Counted from the first letter of the stretch, positions 13,769-25,212 are shown. The stretch is DNA of 64,000 bases from Owenia fusiformis (GCA_903813345.2 CAIIXF020000008.1:37102867-37166866), one strand, 5' to 3'. Program-made: numbers and translations. Notes: generated by a model from the letters alone, not told the origin.

Positions 13769-13909
13769 CGTGACTGCGAGACGTTTTCTGTAAAACATTC
13801 TGCTGATATGAAAATAGTATCACATATTTTGAAGAAGACTATTTTTGTTGTTATAAGACACTTTATTGTGCTCTCATAATTACACTCACTTGGACACCAA
13901 TTCAGATAA

Positions 13910-14108
13910 CAGGCCCGTAGCCAGGGGAGATTCGATGGGTTCGAGTGAACCCCCCCTGGCTTAAAAATATTTCAAAATCATGCAGTTTTTTACCATTCAG
14001 AGCACTTTTTAAGTGTTTTAATAATGGCCAATTTTGGACCAAAATTGTCACAAGTGAACCCCCCCCTGGAATTTTTCAAAAAGTGACCCCCATTTGGCTA
14101 CGGGCCTG
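13910..14108. mobile_element. CAGGCCCGTAGCCA element, copy 1
   Basis: 14-bp inverted repeats CAGGCCCGTAGCCA...TGGCTACGGGCCTG flank about 170 bp with poly-C tracts. GATAA directly abuts both ends, a 5-bp target duplication. Member of the commonest element family in this window. Confidence 0.85.
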
Positions 14109-14178
14109 GATAATATGTAAGTAATGATATGTATAACATGGATTGTGCGATTAACCAGAATTGACCATTTCTTTGCAG

Positions 14179-14225
14179 GAAAAGCACAGCATTCACCAAC
14201 TAAAACTGTCGATGTGGAGTACTAA
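14179..14225 (+). CDS. Candidate alternative last exon of nidogen
   Basis: A strong acceptor (TTTCTTTGCAG) precedes a phase-1 frame encoding KAQHSPTKTVDVEY and a stop. Exon 14 ends in phase 1, so skipping exon 15 would join it in frame and give a nidogen without the final EGF. Otherwise it is a 3'UTR exon spliced to GTGCAT just after the TAATAG at 13081. RNA would decide. Confidence 0.4.
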
Positions 14226-14339
14226 GTCAATCAATTGATCAGAAGCTATAACAGAACATATAGTATAATAGACTCTTGAGGCAGTGTATATCAGGATATG
14301 TACAGTACAAACTGGGGAAACAACCATTTGAGTTTGTCG

Positions 14340-14345
14340 AATAAA
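14340..14345 (+). terminator. Poly(A) signal AATAAA, nidogen
   Basis: AATAAA about 115 bp after the candidate terminal exon stop. Other AT-rich candidates follow to about 15 kb. Confidence 0.4.
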
Positions 14346-16001
14346 AGATCGCAATGGTTTTTTCAAGTTGAATGTTTGTTTATAGGATAAAAATCATTAT
14401 TTTGTCTCAACATGGACTAGATTGAAGATTCACAGGGTGCTTATTCTTTTTCATATTTGATATATTTGAAAAATAACCAACTGAAACCATCGTGATCTTT
14501 CATTAACACACAATCTGTACATTTTTCTGGGTCACATCATTGGGTCAGGGACTTGGTATAATACTCAAATCTGGAGTATGGCTTGCCAACCCAGATATTT
14601 ATGGCTAATGTATGGCTTGCCAACCCAGAAATTCAGATGATATATTACAAACATGAATTTGTACATAGACTAATAATGTTATATAGACTATAGAAATTGT
14701 ATAAAGACTGATTTGTGTATGTAAACTGTATAAAATTGTGTGCGGATGCACTTAGCGTTTAGTATTTTAAGTTGTATGTTGCCACATGTCCTGTGTGATG
14801 TAATTACAATATGTATGTACTTTACTAAATAATTAACTAATTATATTTGTATACATTGGTATCCAGTTCAATTATCAATATTAAAATACTGCATTGTCGC
14901 CCAAATCTTTATCCTTTAAGGTTGGAATTATTTCAGTTTGAATTCATGAACTTTAGGATTGTAATTGTGATTCTAAAATTGAATATTATGTAATCAGTGA
15001 GTCTTTTTTTCACAGTTAGAGCAAAAATGTGAATGTTACATTGATTAATGAAAACACCTGATATCTCATTGTACCATATTTGGTTATAATATTAACCAAT
15101 GGCAAACAGCTGAATATTCACTTCATTTTGATAAAAAAAAAACATACATGTAAAATGGCTAAACATATGTATTTTTGTGTACTTCCCTTGAGAATGTATA
15201 TTTCTATAAGTATGACTTATTTTGATGACTAAAATGAGCATGTGCCAACAGTGTCATGAGATTTTTATGCCATGTTTTCTTGCCATTTTCATTTCATTTC
15301 ATATTTTAGTAAAAATTTAAGAGTAACAAAGGAAATTCAACCAGAATGAGTTGTTAGATAGAAACTATTATAGAACCATTTTACTCACCTCAGGAAAAGT
15401 GTATCAAATAAAAAATAGGACATCAAATTCATAATGAATAAATGTTTAAAAATAAGAGATGTGTGGTTTGTTATTTCTTTCTCAGATTGTACCATGTGAT
15501 ACCACAGGGGGTGATAGTCGTCGCTGACCTTCACGGTTGATGTTCCCTGATCAAGGTGTAACAATAAAAAACAACAAATTTTCATATTAATACGTAGTTA
15601 ACAGCCTTACATCCTGCCCAAATTATGGATCTTATCTCAGTCTTTCAAACAAATCTAAATTCACAACCAGAGACCGCATATTTATGGAGATATAGTCCAT
15701 ATAGACCTCGAAAGTAGTGCCATTAACTTGCACACAGTCAATTGCATTTCGATTTGGGCTTGATCTTGTTATATTTTCATAAACTTATTCTGCACTTTGT
15801 GTTATTGATACAAGATTTAAAAAACGCTTGTGTAATTTTTAAAACATACAAGGGTCGATCCATATATTCCATAATTCTCTCATTTTTGTGAGTTTTTCAT
15901 ATATCCCTCTTATTTTCTCAGAACATAAATTTTGGATATACCCATACTATTACAAAATATTATAACTATATCTTATATTAATTTTGAGATAAGTGCCATG
16001 G
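14346..16001. other. Nidogen 3' flank, no gene seen
   Basis: AT-rich sequence with no convincing splice-bounded coding exon on either strand. The short minus-strand frame at 15385-15585 has no recognisable protein features. Confidence 0.5.
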
Positions 16002-16124
16002 AAAGAAATAGTAAAATCTATAACCAATAAGTTCTGTATTCCTGTATAAGTACCAATGTAACCATTGTATATTATGTAAAAATTGTATAAATGTTTCAAT
16101 GTTAATAAATTAATTAAAAAAAAA
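16002..16124 (+). mobile_element. Short retroposed fragment with poly(A) and 11-bp target duplication
   Basis: AAGTGCCATGG occurs at 15991-16001 and again at 16125-16135. Between them lie 123 bp ending in AATAAA...and an A11-type tail. This is the signature of LINE-mediated reverse transcription of an RNA 3' end. The source RNA is not identified. Confidence 0.75.
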
Positions 16125-16200
16125 AAGTGCCATGGTTACCTGTATTTAGGGTAGGCGGGTTAGTTCAATTGTAACATGTGAAAAGGATACATTTGTTATT

Positions 16201-16549
16201 TTAATCACTCTTCAATACCCATTTGTGAACTATTTGTTGAACTGTTTCATACCCCATATTGACCTTGTCTGCTAATTTCCACAGTTCGATAGTCCTCTCT
16301 TTATAAATCGTATCTTGTATCATCTTAGTGTTCTCTGTCCGCAAGGTCTTCTTGTAACCAGATCGTGAATAATCTTCCGGAGTCTTCCTCAAATTTACAA
16401 TACTACCCATAGATTCCTGGAGTATCTTGCCCACACACACTGATGGTGTTCCTATTACTTTTTCTTGATTGTACATAAAATCGAATGGTACACCTAATCT
16501 GTCTGTTATTGTCACGCTCTGCATCAGCCACACTAAACTGATCAGACAT
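16201..16549 (-). pseudogene. Mariner/Tc1-type transposase N-terminus, decayed
   Basis: On the minus strand a start at 16549 opens MSDQFSVADAERDNNRQIRC, which runs into a stop. A second frame continues with DYSRSGYKKTLRTENTKMIQ and ends LADKVNMGYETVQQIVHKWV. The arrangement SRSGxxKxxRTxEN followed by a helix-turn-helix LAxxxxxxxxTVxxIVH matches the paired HTH/linker of IS630-Tc1-mariner transposases. A frame change is needed between the halves and no DDE catalytic domain follows. Could instead be another HTH transposase. Confidence 0.5.
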
Positions 16550-16950
16550 TGTTGTTTTTTGCGTTAAAATGATTGAAATAACAAATTAATCCCATTTTAT
16601 ATGTTATAATTTAATTGACCTACCTACACTTAGGAAAGGTTACTATGGCAACCTTATGTCAAAATTAATTTAATATATAGCTATACTAATTTAGCTTCGT
16701 ATATGAATGAGAGGGATATACGATAAAATTTAAAAATGAGAGCATTTATATTAGATTATGTTGCGCCCCTTGTATTTTCAAACTTCAAACGGGGCCTTTA
16801 AAAGAAAGGTGAATTTCAAAAGAAAATCCAAGAGAGCTAATCGTCACTGTGTATTTAATATGTACACGGTACTAGCCGTAGCCTAACTCATGACAACAAA
16901 TATGCTTACAGGGATAAACAATAATACAACGTTGCCATATACGTGTAAAA

Positions 16951-16999
16951 TGACGTCATATTTGAAGTCTCTAGAGTAACTTGGAAACATATGACGTCA
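16951..16999 (+). promoter_or_regulatory. Two CRE palindromes upstream of membrane-protein gene A
   Basis: TGACGTCA occurs at 16951-16958 and 16992-16999, 86 and 38 bp before the start codon. The duplicated gene B keeps one (21009-21016) and a decayed TGACGTCG. Suggests CREB/ATF-type control; inference from motif only. Confidence 0.45.
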
Positions 17000-17036
17000 T
17001 TTGTTCTTAGGAGCGATAACAACAAAAATATACAAA

Positions 17037-18580
17037 ATGAAGAATCAAGTTATCTTTTTCATAATTCTGTGGACCAAACTCTGCTTCAGCGATGGTATTG
17101 TATAATTTTGTATTTATCGCTTAACTGTTGATATTTTTGTGAAGTATATTTTTCTATCATGCAATATCAGATATACAAATATAATAATTCTGTTTAGATG
17201 AATACCTTGATATCTTGATATTCCACGAACCCCGAAAATACAAGCACTCTTATGGAAAATCTTGGATTTTCCTAAATCAACAAAAGTAAAACATGTGGAC
17301 AATATTAATGCCGCTAGTGATAATCATAAAACATAATTTGTTATCAAGAAGAAATCATTATCATATTTGTATTTCAAATTTCAGTTTTTATATTTTCGAT
17401 ATATCAGTTATCGTAAACAGGTCCATAAGTGTTTTTATCTGGAGTGATGTCTTTTTCTTTTACAAGGGAGTCAAGGGACGTTTCATGAAAAACATCAATT
17501 CTAGACCATTTGGGATTTTCTCATAGAAATATCAAAATTGTGTTTATCCATACGAGTTATTGCTTTTTATACTATTTTTGAAAGCTTGAAATTGCCGATT
17601 TATTAAGATGCAGAAGTTTCTCATGTCATGTTAAGCTATTCGTTTTTAAATTACGTTCATAATTATGGTCCCCGGGAGATTATTTTCCTCTATAGTACAT
17701 TTACCTGCCTAGTTTAAAGATACAAGGAAACGAGTAGAACGCGCGTCTTGGAGAAAAGTAATTCCCGTGTGGCATAATAATATAACACGTTCTCGTACGC
17801 GTTATTTTAAAAACGTGTTGCTTAATCTCTCTAATCTTGTAGGCCAAGCACCTACAGCTAATGCAGGAAGCAGGCCGCCTACTGGGAGTAGCCCTCCAGG
17901 TGCAAATAACCCACCTGTTGGAAATAACCTGCCTGTTGGAAATAACCTACCTGTTGTGAATAATTCCCCAGCAAATACAGCAGGTAAAAAAATTCTCAAG
18001 CTGTGCAGTTATCAACATGTTTAATTCATAAAACTAATGCAGACGACCCTTTTCATGAAACAAACGGCGTTAACAGATGTGATAAAATCATAACCCGGGC
18101 CATTCTCTCCATTTGACATCCATCAATGAAAAGCTTAAGGCTAACGGGGTGGGGGTCGGGAGACCATGATACAATTTAGAGTCAAGTGTCTTCAATATTC
18201 GTCTAGGGTTATATTCGTCTATCGAATCCGAGTCTTTTATAATGACGCTGGCCTTGCCCAAGTCGGTATTGTAACTTAATCTGAATCTGAATTATTGCTA
18301 TAATAGAAATCAAAATAAGTATGAATATCATGACATTCAATTTCTTATAAGTTTGATAATATTTTCAGCAATGACAGATGACCAAGCACATGTTGCTAAA
18401 ATGGTGCCGATCGTTGGAGGTATATTCTTTGGGATTGTGGTCCTGCTATGTATCGTTATTTTCCTAATAAGAAAGAAAATGGAAGACGCTAAATTGAAAA
18501 AACAAGCAGGTCAACAAGGTGAATTGGAAAGTCTTAATGGTCCAAATGAGTTTGATGCCGACTCCGAAGAAGAGGAGTAA
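17037..18580 (+). CDS. Small single-pass membrane protein A (tandem paralogue of 21137-24042)
   Basis: Function unknown; I recognise no family. Three exons join in phase 1: 17037-17094, 17843-17983, 18369-18580 (136 aa). Exon 1 encodes a signal peptide, MKNQVIFFIILWTKLCFSDG. Exon 2 encodes a low-complexity ectodomain with NNxPVG repeats. Exon 3 encodes a juxtamembrane segment, a transmembrane helix (about residues 79-100, VPIVGGIFFGIVVLLCIVIF), a basic stop-transfer RKKM and an acidic tail ending DSEEEE. The start follows an acceptor-like TTGTTCTTAG, so a 5'UTR intron is possible. AATAAA lies at about 18633. The same exon structure, phases and flanks recur in gene B. Compatible with a type I surface protein; a spliced transcript has not been seen. 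Confidence 0.7.
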
Positions 18581-20608
18581 GCGTAATATCCTCGTAAACA
18601 TAACGTAAACGGGATATTTATAGGAGGATGAATAAAATAACATTAAGGCTACATATTGAAACTATTGGCATGTACATGCTGTATACTTAAAAATATAGAA
18701 AATAAAATTTCAAAACAAAAGTTTGTTTTCTCAGACAGTTAGGTTCTGTTTTGAAAATCTCTTAATAGCAATTGTCCTTCACATTTTACAAGTACTTCAT
18801 GTCCCTATCATTTTTTGAAGTTAAGAATTATGGAATACTGTATATCATGGCCGTCAGATAGGGATGGGGGACCGCACCCCCTTAATAGGTTGTTCAGTTT
18901 CCTTGTTTTTGTTCTACATAACACTTGTGTTTAATAGCCACGCGGAATTATTAATAAGCGTAATCAGACTATTTCAAGCGTCGAAATAGCTTATTTTCCT
19001 CGACGTTTCTACACAAACCTATTCACTTACCGTTAGCGATCTAGATGCGTCAATTATAATTGTTTTCACTCATCAGCTTTAGTCACAGGCCCGCGATACC
19101 TTTTATTTCATTCATTTGAGACGCAATTGATATATTGGCAACAAATCAAATGTTCTAAATGATTCTTCTTCAGTTTGGAATGTTTCTCCTACCCGATATT
19201 CAAAGATGTGTCTTAAATATTATACTTTACATTGATCACGATTCTTGTACTTTCTGTCCTTACGACATTTGCAAGAGTTGTTGATTGCATTGCCTTGATC
19301 GTTGGTCGAACTTCGATTCCAACTAAATCAGATTAAATCAGATGTTTATCCAAGCAAATAATTGTAACAACTACATTATTTTTTAGCAGTTTTGACACCT
19401 AAGCAGGGTAGCCTAGTGGCGTAGACTGAGGCTACTTTGCGGTTGAACGTCGTGGGATACGGAGGTCCCGCGTTCGAGCCCCAGGTACGGAGTTGTTGAT
19501 CATTGTCACTACGGACACTCGGTCCGAAGGTCCAACCGTTTACCGGCCCTTGGCATGGGTTGGTTCTCTGGCCGCTCTTGCCGGAGACAGATTGTGAGAC
19601 TGTGGTTGGTTCCTCCACTAACGTGCTTTAGTAAACTCCGGGAGTCATATAGTATGGTAGCGGGCCCCCACCAAGGGCAGTAGTGGAACGACGCGAATCG
19701 GTCCCAGTATGGTTGCCTTGCAACTGAAGAGACTCGAGGAAATCATGCCATTCGCAATGACCCAGAAAAGACTTTTGCTTCTTAATTTGACGTTTTAATT
19801 CATTTATTTACTTACTTTATTCATATTACTTTCCAGGCAGTTATGATTTTTATTGGTCAAATGAATGAACAAGACATATAGATACTATTAAATACATCTA
19901 GATAGTATCAAAACCATAATTCGATTGTCGGACATATATAAAATAACCCTTGAAAACACAACACACATAGCTCAGTGCAATATCAAAATCAAATTGAGAA
20001 TCAGATGACCTGCTCTGCAGCCTAGTATTGATTTGACCCTAAATAGATATTAAAGGGAAACAAATGAATATGAATATGTAAAAAACAGATTAACATCCAG
20101 TCTCATATTAAAAAGTTTAAAGTTAAAATATTGTGGAAGTAAAATAAAAAATAATTTTTTTAATTTTCAAGACTTGTCTGTTCAATGAAAACATTATGTA
20201 TAATTTGAACCAAGGTGTATGATAAAGTAATATATGAACTATCTATTTTATATGCTGATACAGTAGAATTTCTCTTTGCTTTTCAACATAGCACCATATT
20301 TGACTTTTCAGGCTCCACTTTTATTATTCTGTGCCTATATAATGTAACTGTGGACTATCATACATGTGCATAATCATGTGTCTACATGACGTTTTGAAAG
20401 AGTATAGAGCTAGATTCAAAGCACCGTTCTTGCGAGTTTCAAATGAAAATATTGAAAAACGCGCGGGTATGAGGACCGCAACTTTTTATGCCTACACTGA
20501 CAAAAACTTGAAATTCCCGCTGTAAAGATACAGTCCCACGCGGAAGCGCACGACTGCACGTCATAAGACTTGATGGGTTAAGGCAATGTGCCGTCCCACT
20601 GGCACGGA
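18581..20608. other. Intergenic, gene A to gene B, repeat-rich
   Basis: Holds the gene A 3'UTR and the SINE at 19396-19740. No splice-bounded coding exon was recognised. The minus-strand frame over the SINE is a shadow. Confidence 0.5.
19396..19740 (+). mobile_element. tRNA-derived SINE
   Basis: A pol III A box (TAGCCTAGTGGC, 19409-19420) and B box (GCGTTCGAGCCC, 19470-19481) are spaced as in a tRNA. About 260 bp of GC-rich non-tRNA body follows, unlike the AT-rich surroundings. Ends are approximate; no clear target duplication. Confidence 0.65.
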
Positions 20609-20702
20609 TTTCGGTACAACGCGCATCGGTAGGCCTATGTTGGTTTTCGGCACAATGCGCGTCGGTATAATGGTTTCGGTATAATTCGCGTCGGTATAAT
20701 GA
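20609..20702. repeat. TTCGGTAYAAYGCGCGTCGGTA short tandem repeat
   Basis: Four degenerate copies of a roughly 20-bp GC-rich unit (for example CACAATGCGCGTCGGTA, ATAATTCGCGTCGGTA). Confidence 0.6.
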
Positions 20703-20801
20703 GGTGATCCCATTCTTTTCACACATTGCAAAATACTTTATACGATATCACTATCGATACCTAACCATTTATTATAAACAGCACGATAAGTTATGACAAC
20801 A

Positions 20802-20957
20802 CAGGCCCGTAGCCAGGATTTGCCAAGGGGGGTTCATTTTTCAAAAATTTCCAGGGGGGTTCACATTTTGCAATTTTGGCCCAAATATGGCTAAAATCAC
20901 TTGCTCAAAATGGCCCGAACCCTGCGAACCCCTCCCCCCTTCCTGGCTACGGGCCTG
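20802..20957. mobile_element. CAGGCCCGTAGCCA element, copy 2, with natural empty site
   Basis: 156 bp with perfect 14-bp inverted termini, flanked by CAACA on both sides. The paralogous promoter of gene A near 16890 reads GACAACAAATATGC without the element, so it is the pre-insertion state with one CAACA. Confidence 0.9.
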
Positions 20958-21008
20958 CAACAAATATGCTAACAGGGATAAAAACTAATACAACGTTACC
21001 ATATTAAA

Positions 21009-21016
21009 TGACGTCA
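21009..21016 (+). promoter_or_regulatory. CRE palindrome upstream of gene B
   Basis: TGACGTCA, 121 bp before the gene B start, aligned with the distal CRE of gene A. Confidence 0.4.
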
Positions 21017-21136
21017 TACAGTATATCAAGTCTATAGAGTTACTTGGAATTAAATCAGATTTGTGACGTCGAAGTGTGTGTCATTTGTTCTTAGGAACAA
21101 AAAACAACAAAGACATATTGGCCTACCATAAGCAAA

Positions 21137-24042
21137 ATGAAGTACAAAAGGATTCAAGTTATCTTTTTTATCATTCTGTGGACCAAACTCTACTTCAGCG
21201 ATGGTATTGTATGATTTTGTATTTTTATTTGTTGTATATTTTTAGCGTCATGAAACTCTAAAATATCAGGACTGGTGCTTATATTATGTGTAATACATTT
21301 TTTTATCTTGGAAAATTAGACACTAATATATGATTAATTATATTGAAATGATTACATGTGCATCTTTCATAAGTGATATTCCACGTCCGAAACCCACAGC
21401 GCTCTATTTGGAAAACTTTGGATATTGCTTTATCAAGAAAAGGAAACATGTGAGAGATAATGACGTTAGAGAAATCATTAAATATTATTTGTTTCCTGAA
21501 CAATTCAAGAAGGAATCGATTCCATATATTGTATTGCAAATTTCAGTTTTTCTATTTTTTCTCAAAACTTTATGTTTATCCATATATGCGTTCTTTTTTA
21601 GGTTACATTTATGATTTTTGAAAGCTTGGAATTATCTATTTATCAAGATACAGACGTTTTTCACGTGTCATGTTCAAGTGGGTTAAGCTACACGTTTTTA
21701 AAAGAACTTTAATAAGTATGGTCCTCGGGGGATTATTTTCCTCCTCATACAGGGTGGTCAAAATGGAAAACCTGCATTTTCCTCATATCTTTGTCATTTT
21801 AAGAGATCACTACCAGATATTTCACACATTTGTACATCATTCAATTTCCTACAACACTACTGTGTTTCATGACCATCAGACTGATTGTCACAATTTTACA
21901 GCACTTACTTCAGGTTTGACATGCTTCAGGTTTGACCAATATCACGCTGAAGGCAAACCTGCACAGTTACACAGTTGTCAATGACCCAAATGCATTCTGC
22001 AACAGGTATGCCCTGAACGATACAGATGATCTCACTTTTGAGGTCTGTAATTGTCCTGAGGCCATTCTCATACACTCTATCTCTGCCATATCTCTACAGG
22101 TAGTGACATTTTGGAAAACGTGTGCAGGTTTCCCTACAACGCAATAGTGGCCACTGGGCATGTTCTTTAAAGCGATGTAACATTGTGACTATCGATCAGA
22201 TGGCCATGAAATATTGTAGGCTGGTAGGACATTGAACGATGTACAAAAGTCTAAAATATCAGGGAGTTATTCTCTGAAATGTTAAAGATATGAGGAAAAT
22301 GATGTAAGGATTTCCAGTTTTTTACCCCCCTGTAGTACATTTACTTGCCTAGTTTAAAGATACAAGGAAACAAGTAGTTGTAACTGGGTCCCCGGAAAAA
22401 CCAATTGGGAGGGCTAGGGGGAAAGTAATTCCTGTTGGTCATAATGATACAGCACGTTCATGTAAACGTTCTCTAAAAATGTTTAACTTCATCTCCCTAA
22501 TGTTGTAGGCCGAACACTGACAGTTAATGCAGAAAGCGGGCCACCTACAGGAAATGGCCCTCCTGCAGCTGCTGGCAGTAACCCTCCAACAGTAGATAAC
22601 AAACCTGCTGAAAATAACACACCCGTTGCGAATAACCAACCTGCTGGAAATAACCCACCCGTTGGGAATAACCAACCTGCTGGAAATAACCCACCCGTTG
22701 GGAATAACCAACCTGCTGGAAATAACGCACCCGTTGGGAATAACCAACCTGCTGGAAATGACCCACCCGTTGGGAATAACAAACCTACTGAAAATAACCC
22801 ACCCGTTGGAAATAATTCCCCTGGAAAACCAGCAGGTAAAAATCATTTTGTAGTCAAAAATGACAAACGCAAACACAAACGCCATTGATATCAATTAATG
22901 AAATAATGAAATCAATGGTACCACTTAGATATTGAAATACCTGGAGAGTATACATTATTTTGTTAGAATTGAGAAAACGAATTTCTCTCAATGACCTACA
23001 CGTAGGTTGTCAACATTTTCAGTACCGGAGCCAGGATGCTATCCAGTAGAATGTTTATTTTGTTGTCGTTACTGGTAGGGGGTAAATGGAATATGTTTTC
23101 TTATATAGACTTATTTTGGAGAAAATCCCGAGCATTCTGGTATAGCCTATGCACCAAATCATGTTCCATATCTGTGGCCAAGTGAGAAATGGTGGAATGA
23201 TCAGTCCAGCTCCCAAAAATGTCCATAGAAAAACCGTCCAAGTCTTCATTGGGGTTATCGCTTATAGTACACATTTCTTAGACACGATCTAGTATAGGTT
23301 AAAGTGTATTCAATGCTCATCTATGGAAACAAGATGAACTATAAACAAGCAATTGACTAGTTTTACAATGAGCCTTATATTAGCCTATTGTCTTAGAATT
23401 TAAAAATCAGGGGTGTAGCCAGCTTTCAGTCGGAGGGGGGGGGAGAGAATAGCGATCGCCAAAATACGGTTTTCAGTCAGGGGGATGCGATCACGTGGCA
23501 GAAACAAGCCAAGTACAATAAGATTTGTTTTGAATTTTACAAAAATTGATGCAACTTCCTTCAAAATTGGGCTAGAAGCTCTAAAAAGCATTTTAAACCT
23601 ATCTCTATCTTCTTCTATTCTTATTGGTTAGGGGGGGGGGGGGTGCGATCGCACCTATCAGGACCCCCCCCCCCCCCTTGGCTACGCCTATGAAAATAAA
23701 TGCACGGATGGCGATTGAATAAACGCCATGATCACATTCTTAAATTTGATTATATTTATAGCAATGACAGACAGCGAGAGGGAGAAGTCCCATGCAGAGG
23801 CCAACGCTCATGCTACTAAAATGGTACTAATAGCTGGAGTTCCAATGGTTGGTATACCGATTATAATCTGTATTATCATTTTCCTGATAATAAAGAAGAA
23901 GGATCTCGCCGAAGATAAAGTGCGAGCAGGTCAGATTGCACGTGGTGAACTTGTAAGAATACCAAGTAGCGAAATCCCCGAACCAGTATATCCTCGTACA
24001 CATTGGAAATACAAACGTAAAATGAGACAACTCGGATACTAG
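21137..24042 (+). CDS. Small single-pass membrane protein B (tandem paralogue of 17037-18580)
   Basis: Unknown family. Exons 21137-21203, 22509-22835 and 23762-24042 give 224 aa with the same phase-1 joints as gene A. Signal peptide: MKYKRIQVIFFIILWTKLYF followed by SDG. The exon 2 ectodomain carries six 12-residue repeats NQPAGNNPPVGN (22598-22813), whereas A has a few six-residue half-units. Exon 3 has a longer, His/Glu-rich juxtamembrane segment, a transmembrane helix (about residues 153-175, AGVPMVGIPIIICIIIFLII), KKK, and a Tyr/Arg-rich tail ending KMRQLGY in place of A's acidic tail. Intron 1 carries a 583-bp transposon absent from A and intron 2 carries another element. The antisense open frame across exon 2 is caused by the repeat. 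Confidence 0.7.
21750..22332. mobile_element. TA-flanked MITE in intron 1 of gene B
   Basis: Begins CAGGGTGGTCAAAATGGAAA and ends with a diverged reverse complement ...CCCCCCTG, flanked by TA on both sides. CATTTTCCTCATATCTTT near the left end is mirrored near 22284-22301. Gene A's intron reads straight through (TTTTCCTCTATAGTACATTT), giving the empty site. TA duplication suggests the Tc1/mariner superfamily; no transposase found. Confidence 0.8.
22598..22813 (+). repeat. Six 36-bp coding repeats in gene B exon 2
   Basis: Units encode N[KQ]P[AT][GE]N[ND]xPV[GA]N. Units 2 and 3 encode identical peptides, so copy number is likely to vary between individuals. Confidence 0.9.
23408..23692. mobile_element. 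Longer relative of the CAGGCCCGTAGCCA family
   Basis: Ends CAGGGGTGTAGCCA and TGGCTACGCCTATG, with poly-G and poly-C tracts inside. AAAAT abuts both ends (23403-23407, 23693-23697), the same 5-bp duplication length as the family. Lies in intron 2 of gene B. Confidence 0.75.
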
Positions 24043-25212
24043 GACGTTAATTAAAATTATATTTAGGCTACATGTTAAACTTGCTGACGTGGCTACTTGC
24101 ATATATAGAAATATAAATGTGTTTTCTCAGTTTCTCAGATTTTATACAAGTACTAGGCTACATGTCCCTATGGAATAGTTAGTAAACTAAATATTCGATA
24201 GGCTATTTTTTATCCGTATGCCGATTCCCCTCACCTTCGCTCGGCTATCATATTGTGGCGTTTAAAGTTGTACTACTCCACATATATATAATATATTCAT
24301 GCATTTCATTATGTTATCAGGTATAAGTCAGCACGTATCTGTTTTCGAGGCAAAACTGGTTTAAACTTCAGAACTGTTTCACGTCATCAGGTGACGTGAT
24401 TGTAAAATGACGCATCAAAAGTTTATCAATTTGCCGCTAAATACGATTTGATAAATAAGAATGAATACTAGCCTCAAAATCGAGTTGTTCACTCTTAGAT
24501 TGATTAATTATGCAAATGGTGCACCAAAAAGTTTGGTAGCTAATAATTCAGATTTCCAGTCATTTTTCAAATACGTTGACATTCCAATCATCAAATATTC
24601 CACTATACAGTGCAAAAACACATCATCTTTTTAACACCATTGTGATTGTGAGGATTGAATAAAAATGGCGGCCATTTTGAATCTTTACTTATTGTTTTGT
24701 CAAAACTTGTAGACATTATCGACAATCTATAAATTAAGGTACGTGTACAATCCAAGCAAACTGAACTATTACGCATAACTACTGGAGACTTGTGTTACGG
24801 AATTTTTGGGCTAAAAACGTTGTGCGAAACATCTCTGATAAAGTTATATCTGCGTTAAAATAAACTGAATGTCAAGTCAGTCAAATCATTAATCGCCTAT
24901 AGTTACTAAACTTTTCAAACATAATAATTCCCCTGTTGTAAGATTCGTGCATGTTCAAACCAAATCGTGCCATTGCTATACCGTTAAACTTATACTGAAG
25001 GTAGATAGAATCACGTTTATGCATTGAACTAACTAAACGTGTTTGCATGGTTACCAAATCATGTAGATTTATTTATGAATCATGTTGTGGTATATGCCAG
25101 TGAAAATGAAATGTCATCAAATATCATCATGATTTTACCCTGCAGTGTATACAGAGTCTAGTTATAAACAACCTGAAGACGAAGCTCTCTTTTAAGAAGC
25201 GAAGTCAAACGA
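24043..25212. other. Intergenic between gene B and galaxin-like gene
   Basis: Gene B 3'UTR, then AT-rich sequence. No coding exon seen. From about 25135 the sequence begins the duplicated 5' leader of the galaxin-like gene. Confidence 0.5.

Noticed and set aside
22439-22894. 151-aa minus-strand open frame rich in VIPNGWVISSRL repeats
   Set aside because: It is the antisense of gene B exon 2; the 36-bp repeat keeps several frames open. Sense exon has matching splice sites and paralogue.
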